A DNA stretch of 64,000 bases from Siderastrea siderea (Eukaryota > Cnidaria > Anthozoa > Scleractinia > Rhizangiidae): NCBI GenBank assembly GCA_964030785.1, contig OZ034971.1, positions 43,549,304 to 43,613,303 of the forward strand, given 5' to 3'. The notes under the pieces were generated by a model, which worked only from the letters and a program-made list of their open reading frames with translations, was not told the origin of the DNA and searched no databases. Both the position numbers and the translations under genes were made by a program. This document shows, piece by piece, positions 11,380-22,939 of this stretch. Within the stretch, counting starts at the first letter, position 1. Every line of letters begins with the position of its first letter.

Positions 11380-12953
11380 CTTCTAAAGGCCTGGAAACGA
11401 TTTCATTCTTTGATCAGCCTTTCACCGCGGTCAAACGAGAAAAATAAGAAAAGTACTTCAAAGATAAGGGAATTATTTTCACTATTTAAAGTTTGATACT
11501 ATACCACTATCCTGTTTAATTACTAAAATGTTTCGAACTTTACTAAAAAAGTTCTAAGTTTTGAAAAGGGGAAACGGACTTTTGTTCAGGTGCGGAACAT
11601 TTAAATAGCAAAGAGACTCACGTTTATTTGAGAGAAATGAAAATATATTTACAGTCACCCACTAATTTATATATCCTTGCTCATGTCTCGACTGCATCGT
11701 GAATAAATGTTACGAATTAAAACGAAAAACCGCCTCAGACGTTTGACCGCGGTGGAGATCAGCCTGGGCCTGAAGCCTGGGCCCAATTTATCTCCCATGG
11801 TCATATTGTACAGCGGTAGCACCCACCTTTCTGCCATTTCCTTGATTCTTCTTCTTATCGTGCGCTTTTGTCACAGTTTGTCCGCTATGTTTTGTTCAAT
11901 TGATCGGTTTAATACGTTAAAACGATGGATGAACAAAGTGAAGTTACTTGCACATCGGAATTGGAGTCTCAGCTCGGTGCAATTAACTTTCCAATGGAGG
12001 AAATAGTGCCCGAAGACATACGTGAATAGACCGGTTCACGCTCTTAGTTGCATCATGGGTAATCAGGGCAGGATGGCGGGAAATTCAAAGGATTTAATGG
12101 GATTTCAAAACCAACTAATTCTTCCTGAATTAATATATTTGACACTTTCTCTTTGAAAAGTGTAACTTATGAATTCAAAGAGACAATACACTAAATTTGG
12201 AGTGCATAGAAGTCCATGATCAGTTTTACGAAAACTTGATTTCTCCCATACATTTTTCTGTAATTTTTGTACTGTTGAATTATGTTTCAGATGATTTAAT
12301 TAAAAATAACACCTGTGTACTTAAGAATCACAAAATTAATAACAAATAAGGGCTATCCCAAACAGGCAATGCACCTATCAGCAGTCATTTTGGATGCTCA
12401 TTATCCAGAAACAAAGGTTAGGGATACCTGCTCCATGATTTGCATGCTTTGGTAGTCAGTATTAAGTAATGGGACACACACACAGGCGCCTTGGAGAGAA
12501 GGTCACAAAGCTAATTGGGGTACTAGTATTCAAAATAATACACTATAAAACCGAAAAGCAAATAAGTTCCTTATCTAAGGAATAGGTAGGCCTTACACAG
12601 CCATATACTAATATTCCAAGATCTTTATATATTATGTTTCCGTGGAGAGCGGGATCAGAACTCCATATTCTAAGTAGCCTGCGTTGCAGGCGTAAACGGG
12701 GAAGGAGAAAAGGAAGCGAGAACGCGGGAGAAAATGAGAGACTGGTGGCTAGGGACGAGGGAATGCCTGCTACAAAGCCCCCCTATTTTTTTTCATTTCT
12801 ACGGCCGCCAGCGGACGCAAAATTCTGATTGGTTAATTGTAGATAGTAAGTCCCACGTGAATTGACGTAATTTGACGAGGATGTGCTGTTGGAAGATTTG
12901 AACTTGGTTGCAGCAGTGGCAGGTTGCGAATTGTCTTACCAGAGAGAGAAACG
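11380..12953. other. Non-coding stretch
   Basis: No gene is supported. A TAGCCTGCGTTGCAGG word at about 12,675 resembles the ends of small hairpin MITEs elsewhere in the window, but no partner end was found. Confidence 0.35.
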
Positions 12954-13297
12954 GCAGTTAGAGCTCTTCTAAAAGGAAGAGATGTTTTAGCAGTTTTGCC
13001 AACGGGATACGGTCCTAAGAAAGAAGAGATGTAAATATCAGAAATATCCCGTCATTGGAATGACGACTCATCTTTTGAGAACTATAAATCGGAAGAAGAA
13101 GCCCTAAGAAACGCTCCACAGCTTAAACAGTGGAATTCAGAGAACTAGAAGCAGACAAGTTATTCTTTGAGGACTGACAGATGTTTTAAAGGGAAATCTG
13201 CCGTTGCCACAGGCAGCCCAAGCTAAAGTTGAGAGCTGCGCATAAATTAGACTGTTTTTTCCACGCTATGCATAATAATGACATCGGCAACATTTAA
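12954..13297 (+). pseudogene. RecQ-like helicase fragment plus C-terminal ORF relic
   Basis: The frame from 12,954 reads AVRALLKGRDVLAVLPTGYG, which closely resembles helicase motif I of RecQ-type enzymes (normally continuing GKS). Here the lysine-serine is replaced and a stop follows, so it is dead. After several stops, the last about 85 bp (13,213-13,297) read QPKLKLRAAHKLDCFFHAM..NNDIGNI before a TAA stop. This tail matches the end of a minus-strand open frame at 19,735-19,640, so it belongs to a duplicated sequence. Whether helicase piece and tail came from one gene is uncertain. Confidence 0.45.
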
Positions 13298-13579
13298 AGG
13301 AGAAGGTCACTCCAGAAACGGTGTATTTTTTGAAACCGCCAATAAAGAGATAACACTAAGTTGAGTTACTAACCGTAGTTCTAGCTTCTAAAGTGCATCC
13401 GATCCCACTGCATCCTCGGAGACCAAGGGGCAGGTAGTCGGGGCGAGAGGCAGATAAAACGGGCGAAATCGGTGCAAGCTGAAGCCTGGTGCGAGCGAAG
13501 TTACAAGTCGGACGGGAACAGCCCCTGGGAGGATACCTTTAACGGACTAGTTCAAGAGCCCAATTGCGTTCTTGCTTCT

Positions 13580-13865
13580 GATTAATAATAATAATAATTT
13601 AGAACATTTTCTATGTGAATATAATCAAATGCGCTTTACAAGCAGGTGGAATTGGAATTTGGAAATGTTGGTTTTTATGGAGGGAGGAAAACCGGAGAAC
13701 CGGAGAAAAACCCTCGGAGCAAGGACGAGAACCAACAACAAACTCAACCCACATATGACACCGGGACCGGGAGTCGAACCCGGGCCACAGTGGTGGAAGG
13801 CGAGTGCTCTCACCACAAATTTTGTGCCATTGTATGTTTTTGTGCCCAATCAGAGATCAGCTTAT
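13580..13865 (-). mobile_element. tRNA-derived SINE-like insertion
   Basis: On the minus strand, GTGGTGAGAGCACTCGCC resembles a tRNA A box and GGGTTCGACTCCC a B box, followed by a conserved CTCCGGTTCTCCGGTTTTCC body and an (ATT)n tail. Box spacing fits a tRNA-derived pol III promoter. It is not an intact tRNA gene: no cloverleaf or acceptor stem can be formed convincingly. Confidence 0.5.
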
Positions 13866-14158
13866 TTTAACGTTCCTTTCTTGACGTCTTATACAGAGTG
13901 TCATGTAATTTAATGTAATAATTTTTGTATTTAATATTTACACATTTTTGTAAATTTTGTTGTGAGTACATTGTGAATTGTGAAATTGTGAAAAGTGTAA
14001 CTTTGCTAAATCTTGTACCCAGATCTCAATGCCCTCGTGCGTACTGAAATAAACTTTCTGTCTCGTTTCAGTAAAATGAGACCCTGAAAAGCCGAGAAAT
14101 CGAGAAATTTGGGAAGGTACTCAAGGAAAGAGAAAACAACAAGTATGAAAATCGGATC

Positions 14159-14310
14159 GAGGTATTGTGAAAAGTTCACACCTTAGGAGTGAACTTTAAG
14201 GAAGCATGTAGTTAGGATTTACGTGCGATTCTCAACTTTTCTTTGCGTTTGCTCCAAACTGCACGCTTCTAAAAGTTCACACCTAAGGTGAGAACTTTTC
14301 ACAGTACCTC
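14159..14310. mobile_element. 152-bp MITE
   Basis: Inverted ends GAGGTATTGTGAAAAGTTCA and its near reverse complement (..GTACCTC) of about 35 bp. Nested inside the TTAA element. The target duplication is unclear. Confidence 0.65.
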
Positions 14311-15125
14311 AATCTGATTATCGACCGCTGGTCTCGTTGGACGATATGACGTCACGGACAAGCGGCCAAGCTGCTAAGTACGATTCAAAATGGCGGCGCG
14401 GAGTGTTGAATTTTGGCCCTCTTTGGAGAGGAATTTCAGTGGGATCGGATGCACTTTAGAAGCTAAAACCAGGGTCAGTAACTCAACTTAGTGTTATCTC
14501 TTTATTGGCGATTTAAAAAAATACACCGTTTCTGGAGTGACCTTCTCCTTTAAGAGTTTGTATGGAAATGCTACCAAACGTCTCAAATTGCCACAAATCA
14601 GAAAGAAGTCGAAATAAAAATAATTTGCCTTCTTTCACTGTTGAATTGGTTATTATTTGAGGGCTTCCTGGGCTGGTTTGAAGCTTTTAGAGCGAGAAAT
14701 TGAGGTTTTTATTTCTCATATTTGCTAACTGCTAAGAATTAATTATAGGCAGGAAACAGTTTCACACTGCACCTCACTTGAAGTTCGATAAATTCCATCA
14801 CAACAAACGAATCGCCCTACAACTTCAAAGGTGTATTCTTGGGTCTTTGATCTACCTCTGTTCTTCCTCACGGGTTCCAGATCCTATTTTAAGCCGTCGA
14901 AAACCCCTCCTAAATACGAAACTCGTCCGTTCCTGGTAAGCGTTTTCATTTGAAGTGCACACATGGAACTTTGCGAGCCGCGTTTCGACGACAAAATTGC
15001 CCTCAGCCGGGGAGAGGCTGAGTAAGATTGTCCACAAGCAAAAGGCGACACTGCGGAGTCCAGAGAGGTCGGTTTGACGAAAATAGAGAACTATCAGTAC
15101 GCCCGTGAAATTTAGTCGCCTCACG

Positions 15126-16662
15126 TGACACCACGAGCACGCTTTAATGTCAGTTCGGGCGACAATATATTAGCATAGCGATTTGTTCCGACACATTTAC
15201 CTGTTTACCAGCAGTTTCCACCTATATTTAAAAATTGCGCCGGTTTTCAAAGGAATGGAAATAGTGGTAGGTATTTTTCCAAGGTCACAGCAATATTCAG
15301 TTTTAGGGTAAGACAACCCTGTATATAGTAGTTAAATAACAAGAAAGCCCGTTGGGCATTTTAACCGGCCATTCTGACCCTCCCCACCCCTGGGTTTCAC
15401 AAATGTTAGCGCGATCCTCTATTTATACGAATCGGCGTGACGAAAAGTGTGATTGTGTGACACAATATTTTGACTATAACGTTACTGGATGACGTAATGT
15501 TTAAATTCTGATGACTCAGCTTATCTTTCTTATCGCTTTTATTTGTGCTGAAAAACGCAAATTCACTCAAACATTGAATGTCGATATAAATTCGTCCACA
15601 ACTGAGAATGCTCACATCGGGAGGACGAAGTATTTACTGTTGTGCCTAGACCTTAAATACAAACAGTGAACATAGCAGTAGAATCAAAATATAAGGCTTG
15701 ATAAACACGAGCTCAAGCAGATCGTCAGAGTATGGGGCACGTCAAGGCATATCTCATGACGTGATGTTTAAATCCGGTTTGCTAACCCGGGAATCCCCTT
15801 GCAAAAGTAAACAAGCGAGCGGGGATGAAAGTCGCCCACGTCTTTGAAAGCTAACGCGCCTGTCGAGCCGCAATCGATTTCGCGCTCACTCGCTTGTTTT
15901 TCTTTTCCTTCACTATCTCTGAACGGAAAGAGAGACTGCTCATAGCCTTTAGCGTACACCACACGGAAACCACACAAATCCGTCGATGATATTCAGATAT
16001 TTTCGTTCTTTCAATGCAAAAAGACTCGTAACACCTACCCTATTAATTGATCTCCTTATTAATGACGATTCCTTCGTATCAACTTCTCGCCTCAAATAAA
16101 CACTCATCTCTCTCCGTTCACAAGTCAGAACTATCATGTACTGATGGTGCAATCCACTAATATTGCATCATCATTCTAGTACCAATTCCTTCTCTTCCTA
16201 GCCCACGCCGGCAAAACGCAACTGTCCTTTTTGTCCGCTGCGAATTACAAGTTAGCCAATCAGAAACCTTACAATTCACTTCGCAAACCCCCCCTTAAAA
16301 CGCAGCACAATGTTACACCGCTCCTATGCAAAACGCAACTTTCAAAGCAAATCACATTCACAGAAGCGTGATATGCTCCTGACATTCACAAGTCCTTCTG
16401 ACTCCCACATTTTTACACCCTCAAAATGTCAATCCCAATAAAAAACCCCTGCGCTAAAAAAATTTTCACCATAACCACTAACTAGATCAGACAACACAGC
16501 CAATTCCGCATTCCATCCTATTAGCTGCTTTACTCAATTGCGCATGCGTTTTACAACACAAATACAAAAAACCCCAAACTTAACAACCCTTCGTCGTTGA
16601 TATCTTAAATACTGTAAATTGAAAGAAAAGAACACACAAAGGTAACATTCAGCAGACTAATA
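15126..16662. other. Interior of inverted repeat 1, no gene seen
   Basis: Spacer between the inverted arms up to the CAGTACA-ended element. Only short open frames without recognisable similarity are present. A CRE-like TGACGT core occurs near 15,490 and 15,760, without supporting context. Confidence 0.4.
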
Positions 16663-18777
16663 CAGTACAACCCAAAAATAATGCACGCGCAAGAAGTGGC
16701 GCAAGAAGTTCTTGCGCCGCAAGAACACATAAGCCGGCGGAAGTGAAAGTGCTATGTTTTTGCGGTTTACCCGCAAGAACATTCGAAGCGCAAGAAGTTG
16801 AAACAGGTTCTGGAAGGGTATTCTCGGGATCTGGGATTTGACCAAAATACGGTGTGGGATTCGGGAAAACGCAAAACATCTTGACGGGATTCGGGATTTG
16901 ACTGCTACGAGGGAAGCGGGATTCACCAAATTTGGGTACGGGATGCGGGATTTTGTTGCCTGTCTGTCGGGAATTCGGGAAATCGTCACGACCCAAAAAA
17001 CCCTTACAGCGGCAAAGGCGAATCAACCAGGCGAGCGCCAAATATCAATCGAAAGGGCTAATCTACATCTTAAATTTATTAGCTTTTGCAGAAATTAGTC
17101 TTTTTTAATGTATTTTTGGGAAAGAAGAAACGAAATTCGGGATAGCGATGAAAAAAGTGCGGGATGCGGGATTCTCGTGGTGAAGGAGAATGCGGGATCA
17201 GGACCCCCCCTTCCAGACCCTGTTGAAAATCTAGCCGCAAGGAGCCGCAAGAAGTTACTAATGTTACCGCAAGCCGCAAGAAGGCGCAAGAAGTACTGCG
17301 GGTCCAGCCGAAGAAACTTGTAGTGCTCGTGTTAGTGTGAGGTAATTTGCAAAAGTAATGAGAGAGAATGTCGCGCTCTATTCTCTTTGAAATATCGCCG
17401 AGCTTTCGAGCGATTTTTCGCCGCGTTGGCGCGACAATTCGCCAAGTCAAGCGAAAGTTCGCAAGGCTAATCAAAAACTCAAGGAAGCAAATGTTCGAAC
17501 AACCGAAGTATCGAAGAAAATTCACGTCACAAAATGGAATGTCCGCCAGCTTTCCGACTGCAAGATAAAACAACCGATAAACATGATCTCCGGCACATGA
17601 CAAAACATGAACAATTTTTTTTTAGCGTGTCTGATACGGTAATACGGGTTCAACTCAGAACTGACTCAATTCAGTTTTTTATTCCATCAAAGAAATAGAA
17701 ACAAAAAAGTCCAAAAGCTATAATTGTGGCAAACTGCGCGAACTCTTCTTTGACAGGCAAGACAAGACAAAACTTACACGTGCAGGAAGTCATGCCATCT
17801 CGTGGGTGAACTCGTCAAGAATCCCTGCATCTTTACCACTTTAATTTCCCAGCAAAAAAGGAATACTCGGAGAAATAGCATAGACATATGATTTCAACTA
17901 CACATTCGCCTTTCGACACAGCTTGCTGCCCGGGGCTTGCTGTTTTGACGGCTTAGAGAACTGCTCATGCATTGCGTTACAAAATGCCATTCATGGAAAT
18001 CGTACTAAATTTGCATACGGCAGATTTGTGTTTACTCAGGTTAGAATTGACGTGTCGAATTTCTTTCAGATCGCGGAGTCCTTCAGACTTCTTTTGTTTA
18101 CTTCGAAGTTTTAAAATGTGATATCGACTTCAGCGTAATGAATGGAACTATTTTTACAAACATAATGTGTTTTTCCAATTAAGACTTTTGAACAGGTGAA
18201 TGTGACTGATGGACCACTGTGCTTTGCCGTTGTTCCTTATTTAAGTGAAATAAATCGAGCGAAATCTTTCGCGCCGCTAAGCGTACCGCATGTCTGGGAC
18301 TCCGGGACACATAATAAACAATAACATACGCGTGCTTCGTTTGAGTCTCGTTTCTCCCTAGCCGTTAAAAAATAACATTGAAGGCGACCAGCGTCAAATT
18401 CAGAACCTAGTGAACTCTTTATCAGATAAAAAATTCTAAACCGAAGAAAAAAACTTACAAGCGACCAAATAAACAACTGATTGCAAGCTACAAAGGCAGC
18501 CGATTTCGAACGTGCGTTGCACTACAAAGTGGTCTCTTTTTTACCTTCTCCGGGTTCCGGGTTTTTAAGATGTTAGCGCAAAGAAGTTCTTGTGCTTACT
18601 TGCGGTCCGGACATCTAACCACAAAGAGGTTCTTGAGGGTTTTAACTTCTAAACGCAAAGAAGTTCTTGCGGCTTGCAGTATTCAAGCGCAAGCGTCCCG
18701 CAAGTAGCCGCAAGAAGTTCCCGGCTTGCGGACGCAAAAAGAAGTTCTTGCGCGTGCATTATTTTTAGGCTGTACTG
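16663..18777. mobile_element. 2.1-kb TA-flanked element with CGCAAGAAGTT subterminal repeats
   Basis: Ends CAGTACAACCCAAAAATA and its counterpart at 18,777 (reading CAGTACAGCCTAAAAATA inward) continue with AATGCACGCGCAAGAA. TA flanks both sides (16,661-16,662; 18,778-18,779). Both subterminal zones hold many CGCAAGAAGTT words in both orientations, like transposase-binding clusters, and the middle has repeated GGGATTCGGGA-type words. The longest open frame (17,603-17,079, minus, 174 codons) was not recognised and has no transposase motif. Non-autonomous Tc1/mariner-like is the best guess. Confidence 0.7.
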
Positions 18778-19065
18778 TATGCGCATGGGTCTTATATAAG
18801 ACAGTACCGCTCTTGAGTACCCGTACCACAAGCTTTACAGCACTTTGTTCGTATGTTAAGCCAACTGACTATCACGACAAAACCGTGTCCATTTTATAAA
18901 CCGGCGGTCGCCATAGCGACGGCCGGTTAATGAGGTTGGTTTGCGGCCAGTGCAGGATCACTTGCGCCAAATACTCGGCATAAAATCATCTAATAGATTG
19001 ATTAGAGTGCAGCAAAAGATAGTTCTTCAGTCACCTAAAACAAAATTATGGTTTTCTAGTCCAGT

Positions 19066-19735
19066 GAGGCGAGTGAATTTCACGGGCGTTCTGTTTATTT
19101 CTCTATTTCCGGTTAAACCGACCTCTCTGGACTCCGCAGTGTCGCCTTTTGCTTGTGGACAATCTTACTTAGCCTGTCCCCGGCTGAGGCCGGGCAATTT
19201 TGTCGTCGAAACGCGGCTCGCAAAGTTCCATGTATGCACTTCAAATGAAAACGCATACCAGGAAAGGCGAGTTTCGTATTTAAGAGGGATTTTCGACGGC
19301 TTAAACTAGGATCTGGAACCCATGAGAAAGAACGGAGGAAGAAGAAAGACCCAAGAATACACCTTTGAAGTTGTAGGGCGATTCCTTTATTGTGATGGAA
19401 TTTATCGAACTTCAAGTGAGGTGCAGTGTAAAACTGTTTCCTGCCTTTAATTAATTCTTAACATTTAGCAAACATGAAAAATAAAAACCTCAATTTCTCG
19501 CCCAGAAAGCTTCAAACCAGCCCAGTAAGCCCCCAAATAATGACCAATGCAACAATGAAATGAGGCAAATTATTTTTATTTCGACTTCTTTCTGATTTGC
19601 AGCAATTTGAGACGTTTTGTAGCATTTCCATACAAACTCTTAAATGTTGCCGATGTCATTATTAAGCATAGCGTGGAAAAAACGGTCTAATTTATGCGCA
19701 GCTCTCAACGTTAGCTTGGGCTGCCTGTGCTGTTG
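19066..19735 (-). repeat. Large inverted repeat 1, right arm
   Basis: Reverse-complement partner of 13,213-13,297 plus 14,550-15,125. On the minus strand it contains the end of an open frame (19,987-19,640, ending RQPKLTLRAAHKLDRFFHAM) and its 3' flank. The frame is not recognised; beyond 19,735 the two copies diverge. Holds the empty TTAA site. Confidence 0.8.
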
Positions 19736-20090
19736 CCAGACATCACTCAAGCTGTTGACTTTGTAGGGAATCCATGGTAAAGTAATTACATTTTTGATTG
19801 CAAATTTGTATTGAAATATTTTTTTTATTGACCGGTTCTTCATATTATGACTTTCGCGTAATTTTTGAACAACGTGCATTTCGGTCAATAAATGCCGTTC
19901 AAAATGTATCGCGGTTCTTCGCTTGCGTGTTAATAAGCTTACCTTTACTAGAAGCAAAAATTGAACGCGTTTGGTTTTCAGAAGCAAAGAGCGGTTTATC
20001 TTGATAAATCTTTTTATTTAGAAAAGCTTCGTGTCTCTTATTTAATAAAAGTTGTTCTTTGGTTCGAAAAAAATTCTCATCCCAACTTTT

Positions 20091-20316
20091 AACGGAAAAG
20101 TTTGCGTTACAAATTCACAGTTGGCAAAGTAACTGCTAATATATTCAAAGTAATGCGAAATGCATTCCTCCGTGATTTTTAGCTGGTTTCTTTGTTCTTT
20201 GTTGCACTGTAGATCTCAACGAAAAGTTAAAATCTTGGAGGAGTGCATTGCGCATTACTTTGAATATATTAGCTTTTGCTTGCCAACTGTGAATATGTAA
20301 CGCAAGCTTTTCCGTC
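20091..20316. repeat. Foldback MITE, arms about 80 bp
   Basis: Left ACGGAAAAGTTTGCGTTAC … ATATATTCAAAGTAATGCG is mirrored at 20,240-20,316. A short unrelated loop separates the arms. No open frame. Confidence 0.7.
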
Positions 20317-20582
20317 GGTTCATACGTCCTCTTTAACGTTGAATCTAAAAGTGTTCCAGTGAATCAATGTTAATAAGACTCAAAACTAAAACTGGTTACA
20401 TCGTCAAGCAGGCGTGTTTAATGTTTTTAAAAAAATCTATTGAGCCGTTCTTAAGATTTTCGCAAAAGCTCTCAAATTCAAAAATTACCACAAAATTATT
20501 ACGCGAATGATCTTACGAAAACAATTCGTTTTCGAGATCGCGAACACCAGTCTCAACAAAACTTTCTAAGCGTAAAATAGTA

Positions 20583-20870
20583 AGTAGCCTGAGAAAACAG
20601 CCAACGTTCCGCCACTTGAGCCCTGGCAAAACGATGTCTGAGTAACGAGCGCAGAAATTCCATACTGATGACGCGCCACCACCAAGATCTAAGTAGTGCT
20701 TCTGATTGGTTGAAACGCAAGGGAATATTCGTTTCAACCAATCAGAAGCAGTACCTAGATCTGGGTAGTAACGCGTCACCTGTATGGAATTTCTGCGCTC
20801 GTTACTCAGACCAGCGTTGTTTGAGTGCTCAAGTGGCGACCTCGCGGAACGTCGGCTGTTTTCTCAGGCT
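20583..20870. mobile_element. Palindromic hAT-like MITE, 288 bp
   Basis: Nearly the whole element is an inverted repeat starting AGTAGCCTGAGAAAACAGCC and ending CTCAGGCT, with centre at about 20,728. An 8-bp direct repeat AAATAGTA (20,575-20,582 and 20,871-20,878) flanks it, the length expected for hAT transposition. The open frames on both strands are mirror images of each other, not genes. Confidence 0.85.
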
Positions 20871-20878
20871 AAATAGTA

Positions 20879-22429
20879 GAACTGTAAAAGACACTTTTTT
20901 TAACAATATTTCTAGCCATTTCATCAAAGCATTGATTATTTTTGGGTGTATTTACTATTACTATGCAAAAACTAAGATGGAAATGTTTTTGCGATTTACT
21001 TTAAAACAAACATACAGAAATATTTTGTTCTTGTATATTTTGACAGTTTAAGATGTTGGTATTTGTTTTTCAAAGTGAAATCTGGATCGCGCAAAATTTC
21101 AATTTTACTGTTTTCGATGATTTTTGTTTGTCGTTGTCACGGAAATATCCATTTTCACAAAATGTAAACCACACTAAAGTTCAATCCAAAACCAACAAGT
21201 ACTGCAATTTTCACGTTGATCTGACAAGGAGAAGACGGTCTAAGAGCCGACTCAAAAAGTGAGGTATGGTCCCAAAAAAAATGGATTGATACTCCTTAAT
21301 AAGCCTCACGTTTACGGCAAACGCGAACGGCAAAAATATCACGTGATCACGTGTTTCCCGCAATTTTTCACGTTTGCCGTTTTCAACGTGAAGAGGCCTG
21401 TTCTCGCTTTGGTCAACAACGGGATTCAACGCGAGTATTTCTTTAAAGTTTTTAATTCATTCTGCTACAATTATCAGCCTGTGCTTAATCCTAGTGATGT
21501 CTTATTTCTTTTTCTACTCAAACTGACCGTTTTTTGGCAGTGTTTACACAAAAGGGAAGAAAAAATGCGAGAAAGCGAGCTGATGTTTGGTTGTCACCTT
21601 CGGGAAGACTATCAACTGTTTTATGAAAAAGGCGCTCAAATCATGCAGTACGTCAAAACATCCCAAGGAAACCACATTCAACCGGTAGTTTAAAGTTAGA
21701 AGGCTGCTTTTTTTTGTATCCAAGCTTTTAATGGGTTTACACGAAGAAATGGTCCATTTTAAAACGGCAGACGGCAAGCGGCAGGTTGATGTTTGCCGTA
21801 TCTATTCTGCTAGTGTTCGCGCCAGCTCTTCGCTGTGCGAACTCAACCAAGCTCTTTTTTTTCAATGAAAGAATAGTGTTAACTAACTGATAACTAATAA
21901 CTAGCTAATTTAATTTGCTGGAAGTTTTAAAAATAAGTGTAGCAACCTAAAATTCCTTTAAAATATTCACCATCACGGACTACTTAGCTAATTTATGAAA
22001 GATAGAATCTTTCGATATTTAAAGGCAACAATGACACAAAAGTGAGGTCTACCAACACCCCGATTGTACCAGGACTGGGATATGAGTTTGCTAATACGTG
22101 CGATGGTTCTGAGAAAGGCTAGTGAACCTAACAGTGGCCAGGTAAGAATCGAGAGACTTGAAGTGGCTTTGTATAGATAATTTATGTATTGAACAGCGGT
22201 CAAATCAACTGACGTAACCAGAGTTGTTTCAATTCTATCGTGTAATAAGAACCATGCCTCGTATTTCTCAGTTATAAAAAAGTTATCGCTGGTTTTTCTG
22301 TAGGCTAATATTGACATCGGACAAGAGCGGGGCAATGTTTTTTTTTCTCCAAATAAAATAAATTGTATCTTCTGGTGTTCAACATTCCAAATATTTTTTT
22401 AATCAGTTTTATTGCATTGAGGAAGGACA
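20879..22429. other. Non-coding stretch
   Basis: AT-rich sequence with short open frames only. A pair of inverted GTTTACGGCAAACG / CGTTTGCCGTTTTC words near 21,308-21,390 brackets an ATCACGTGATCACGTG palindrome, perhaps a small MITE remnant. Confidence 0.35.
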
Positions 22430-22680
22430 CTAACACTAACACTAACATTCTATACATTATATATTACACTGACATACAAGCATTATTTACTTCACTACGT
22501 TCTATACATTATATTTTACGTTACATATTACACTACGTTACAATCTATACATGATATATCACACATACAAGCATTTTGCTACACTACATTCTATACAATG
22601 TACATAACATATTACACTACTTTACTTTACTTTACTTTACATACACTACTAGTTTACTTTACATACATGCATGTTGTGCT
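22430..22680. repeat. Degenerate TACATTA/TTTAC-rich simple repeat
   Basis: Interspersed variants of CTATACATTATAT, ATTACACTA and a TTTAC run. It gives tyrosine-rich open frames that should be ignored. Confidence 0.75.
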
Positions 22681-22939
22681 ACACTCCCAGACACACAGAT
22701 TGCAAACTGAAATTACATTCCAGCAATACGAGAAAAAAAATCACAGGCTGTGTTGCAAAGCGTTAAAGAAAGGGTTCCACTTACCATTGCGGGTTTTTAG
22801 TCTGTTTTTCTTTGTGGCAATTGATCGTTCAATGGATTTAATGAATAGTCTGATTTAATGAATAGTCTGTACTAGTTTCCAGTATAGTTTCGACGAGGTG
22901 ATTGAATCAAGAGAGAGAGATTATCTTCTTCTAAATAAA

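Larger units (their letters stand above)
13298..14549. mobile_element. TTAA-targeting non-autonomous DNA transposon, 1,252 bp
   Basis: Long inverted ends (about 113 bp; 13,298-13,410 and 14,437-14,549, starting AGGAGAAGGTCACTCCAG) are flanked by TTAA (13,294-13,297 and 14,550-14,553). The sister arm near 19,640 carries the uninterrupted site with a single TTAA, which confirms insertion. TTAA specificity points to piggyBac or Kolobok; the AGG end is not diagnostic. Carries a nested SINE-like piece and a small MITE; no transposase. Confidence 0.85.
13213..15125 (+). repeat. Large inverted repeat 1, left arm (interrupted)
   Basis: Left arm of a tail-to-tail inverted duplication; partner at 19,066-19,735. 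The matched parts are 13,213-13,297 and 14,550-15,125, split by the TTAA-flanked element. Order: end of an open frame, its stop, then about 575 bp resembling a 3' flank. Similarity is high but with many differences, so it is not a recent artefact. Confidence 0.8.

Noticed and set aside
13750..13820. tRNA gene on the minus strand
   Set aside because: A- and B-box-like words are present, but no plausible acceptor stem; the body and tail fit a SINE.
20513..21051. Overlapping plus- and minus-strand proteins with similar sequence
   Set aside because: They are mirror translations of a palindromic MITE.
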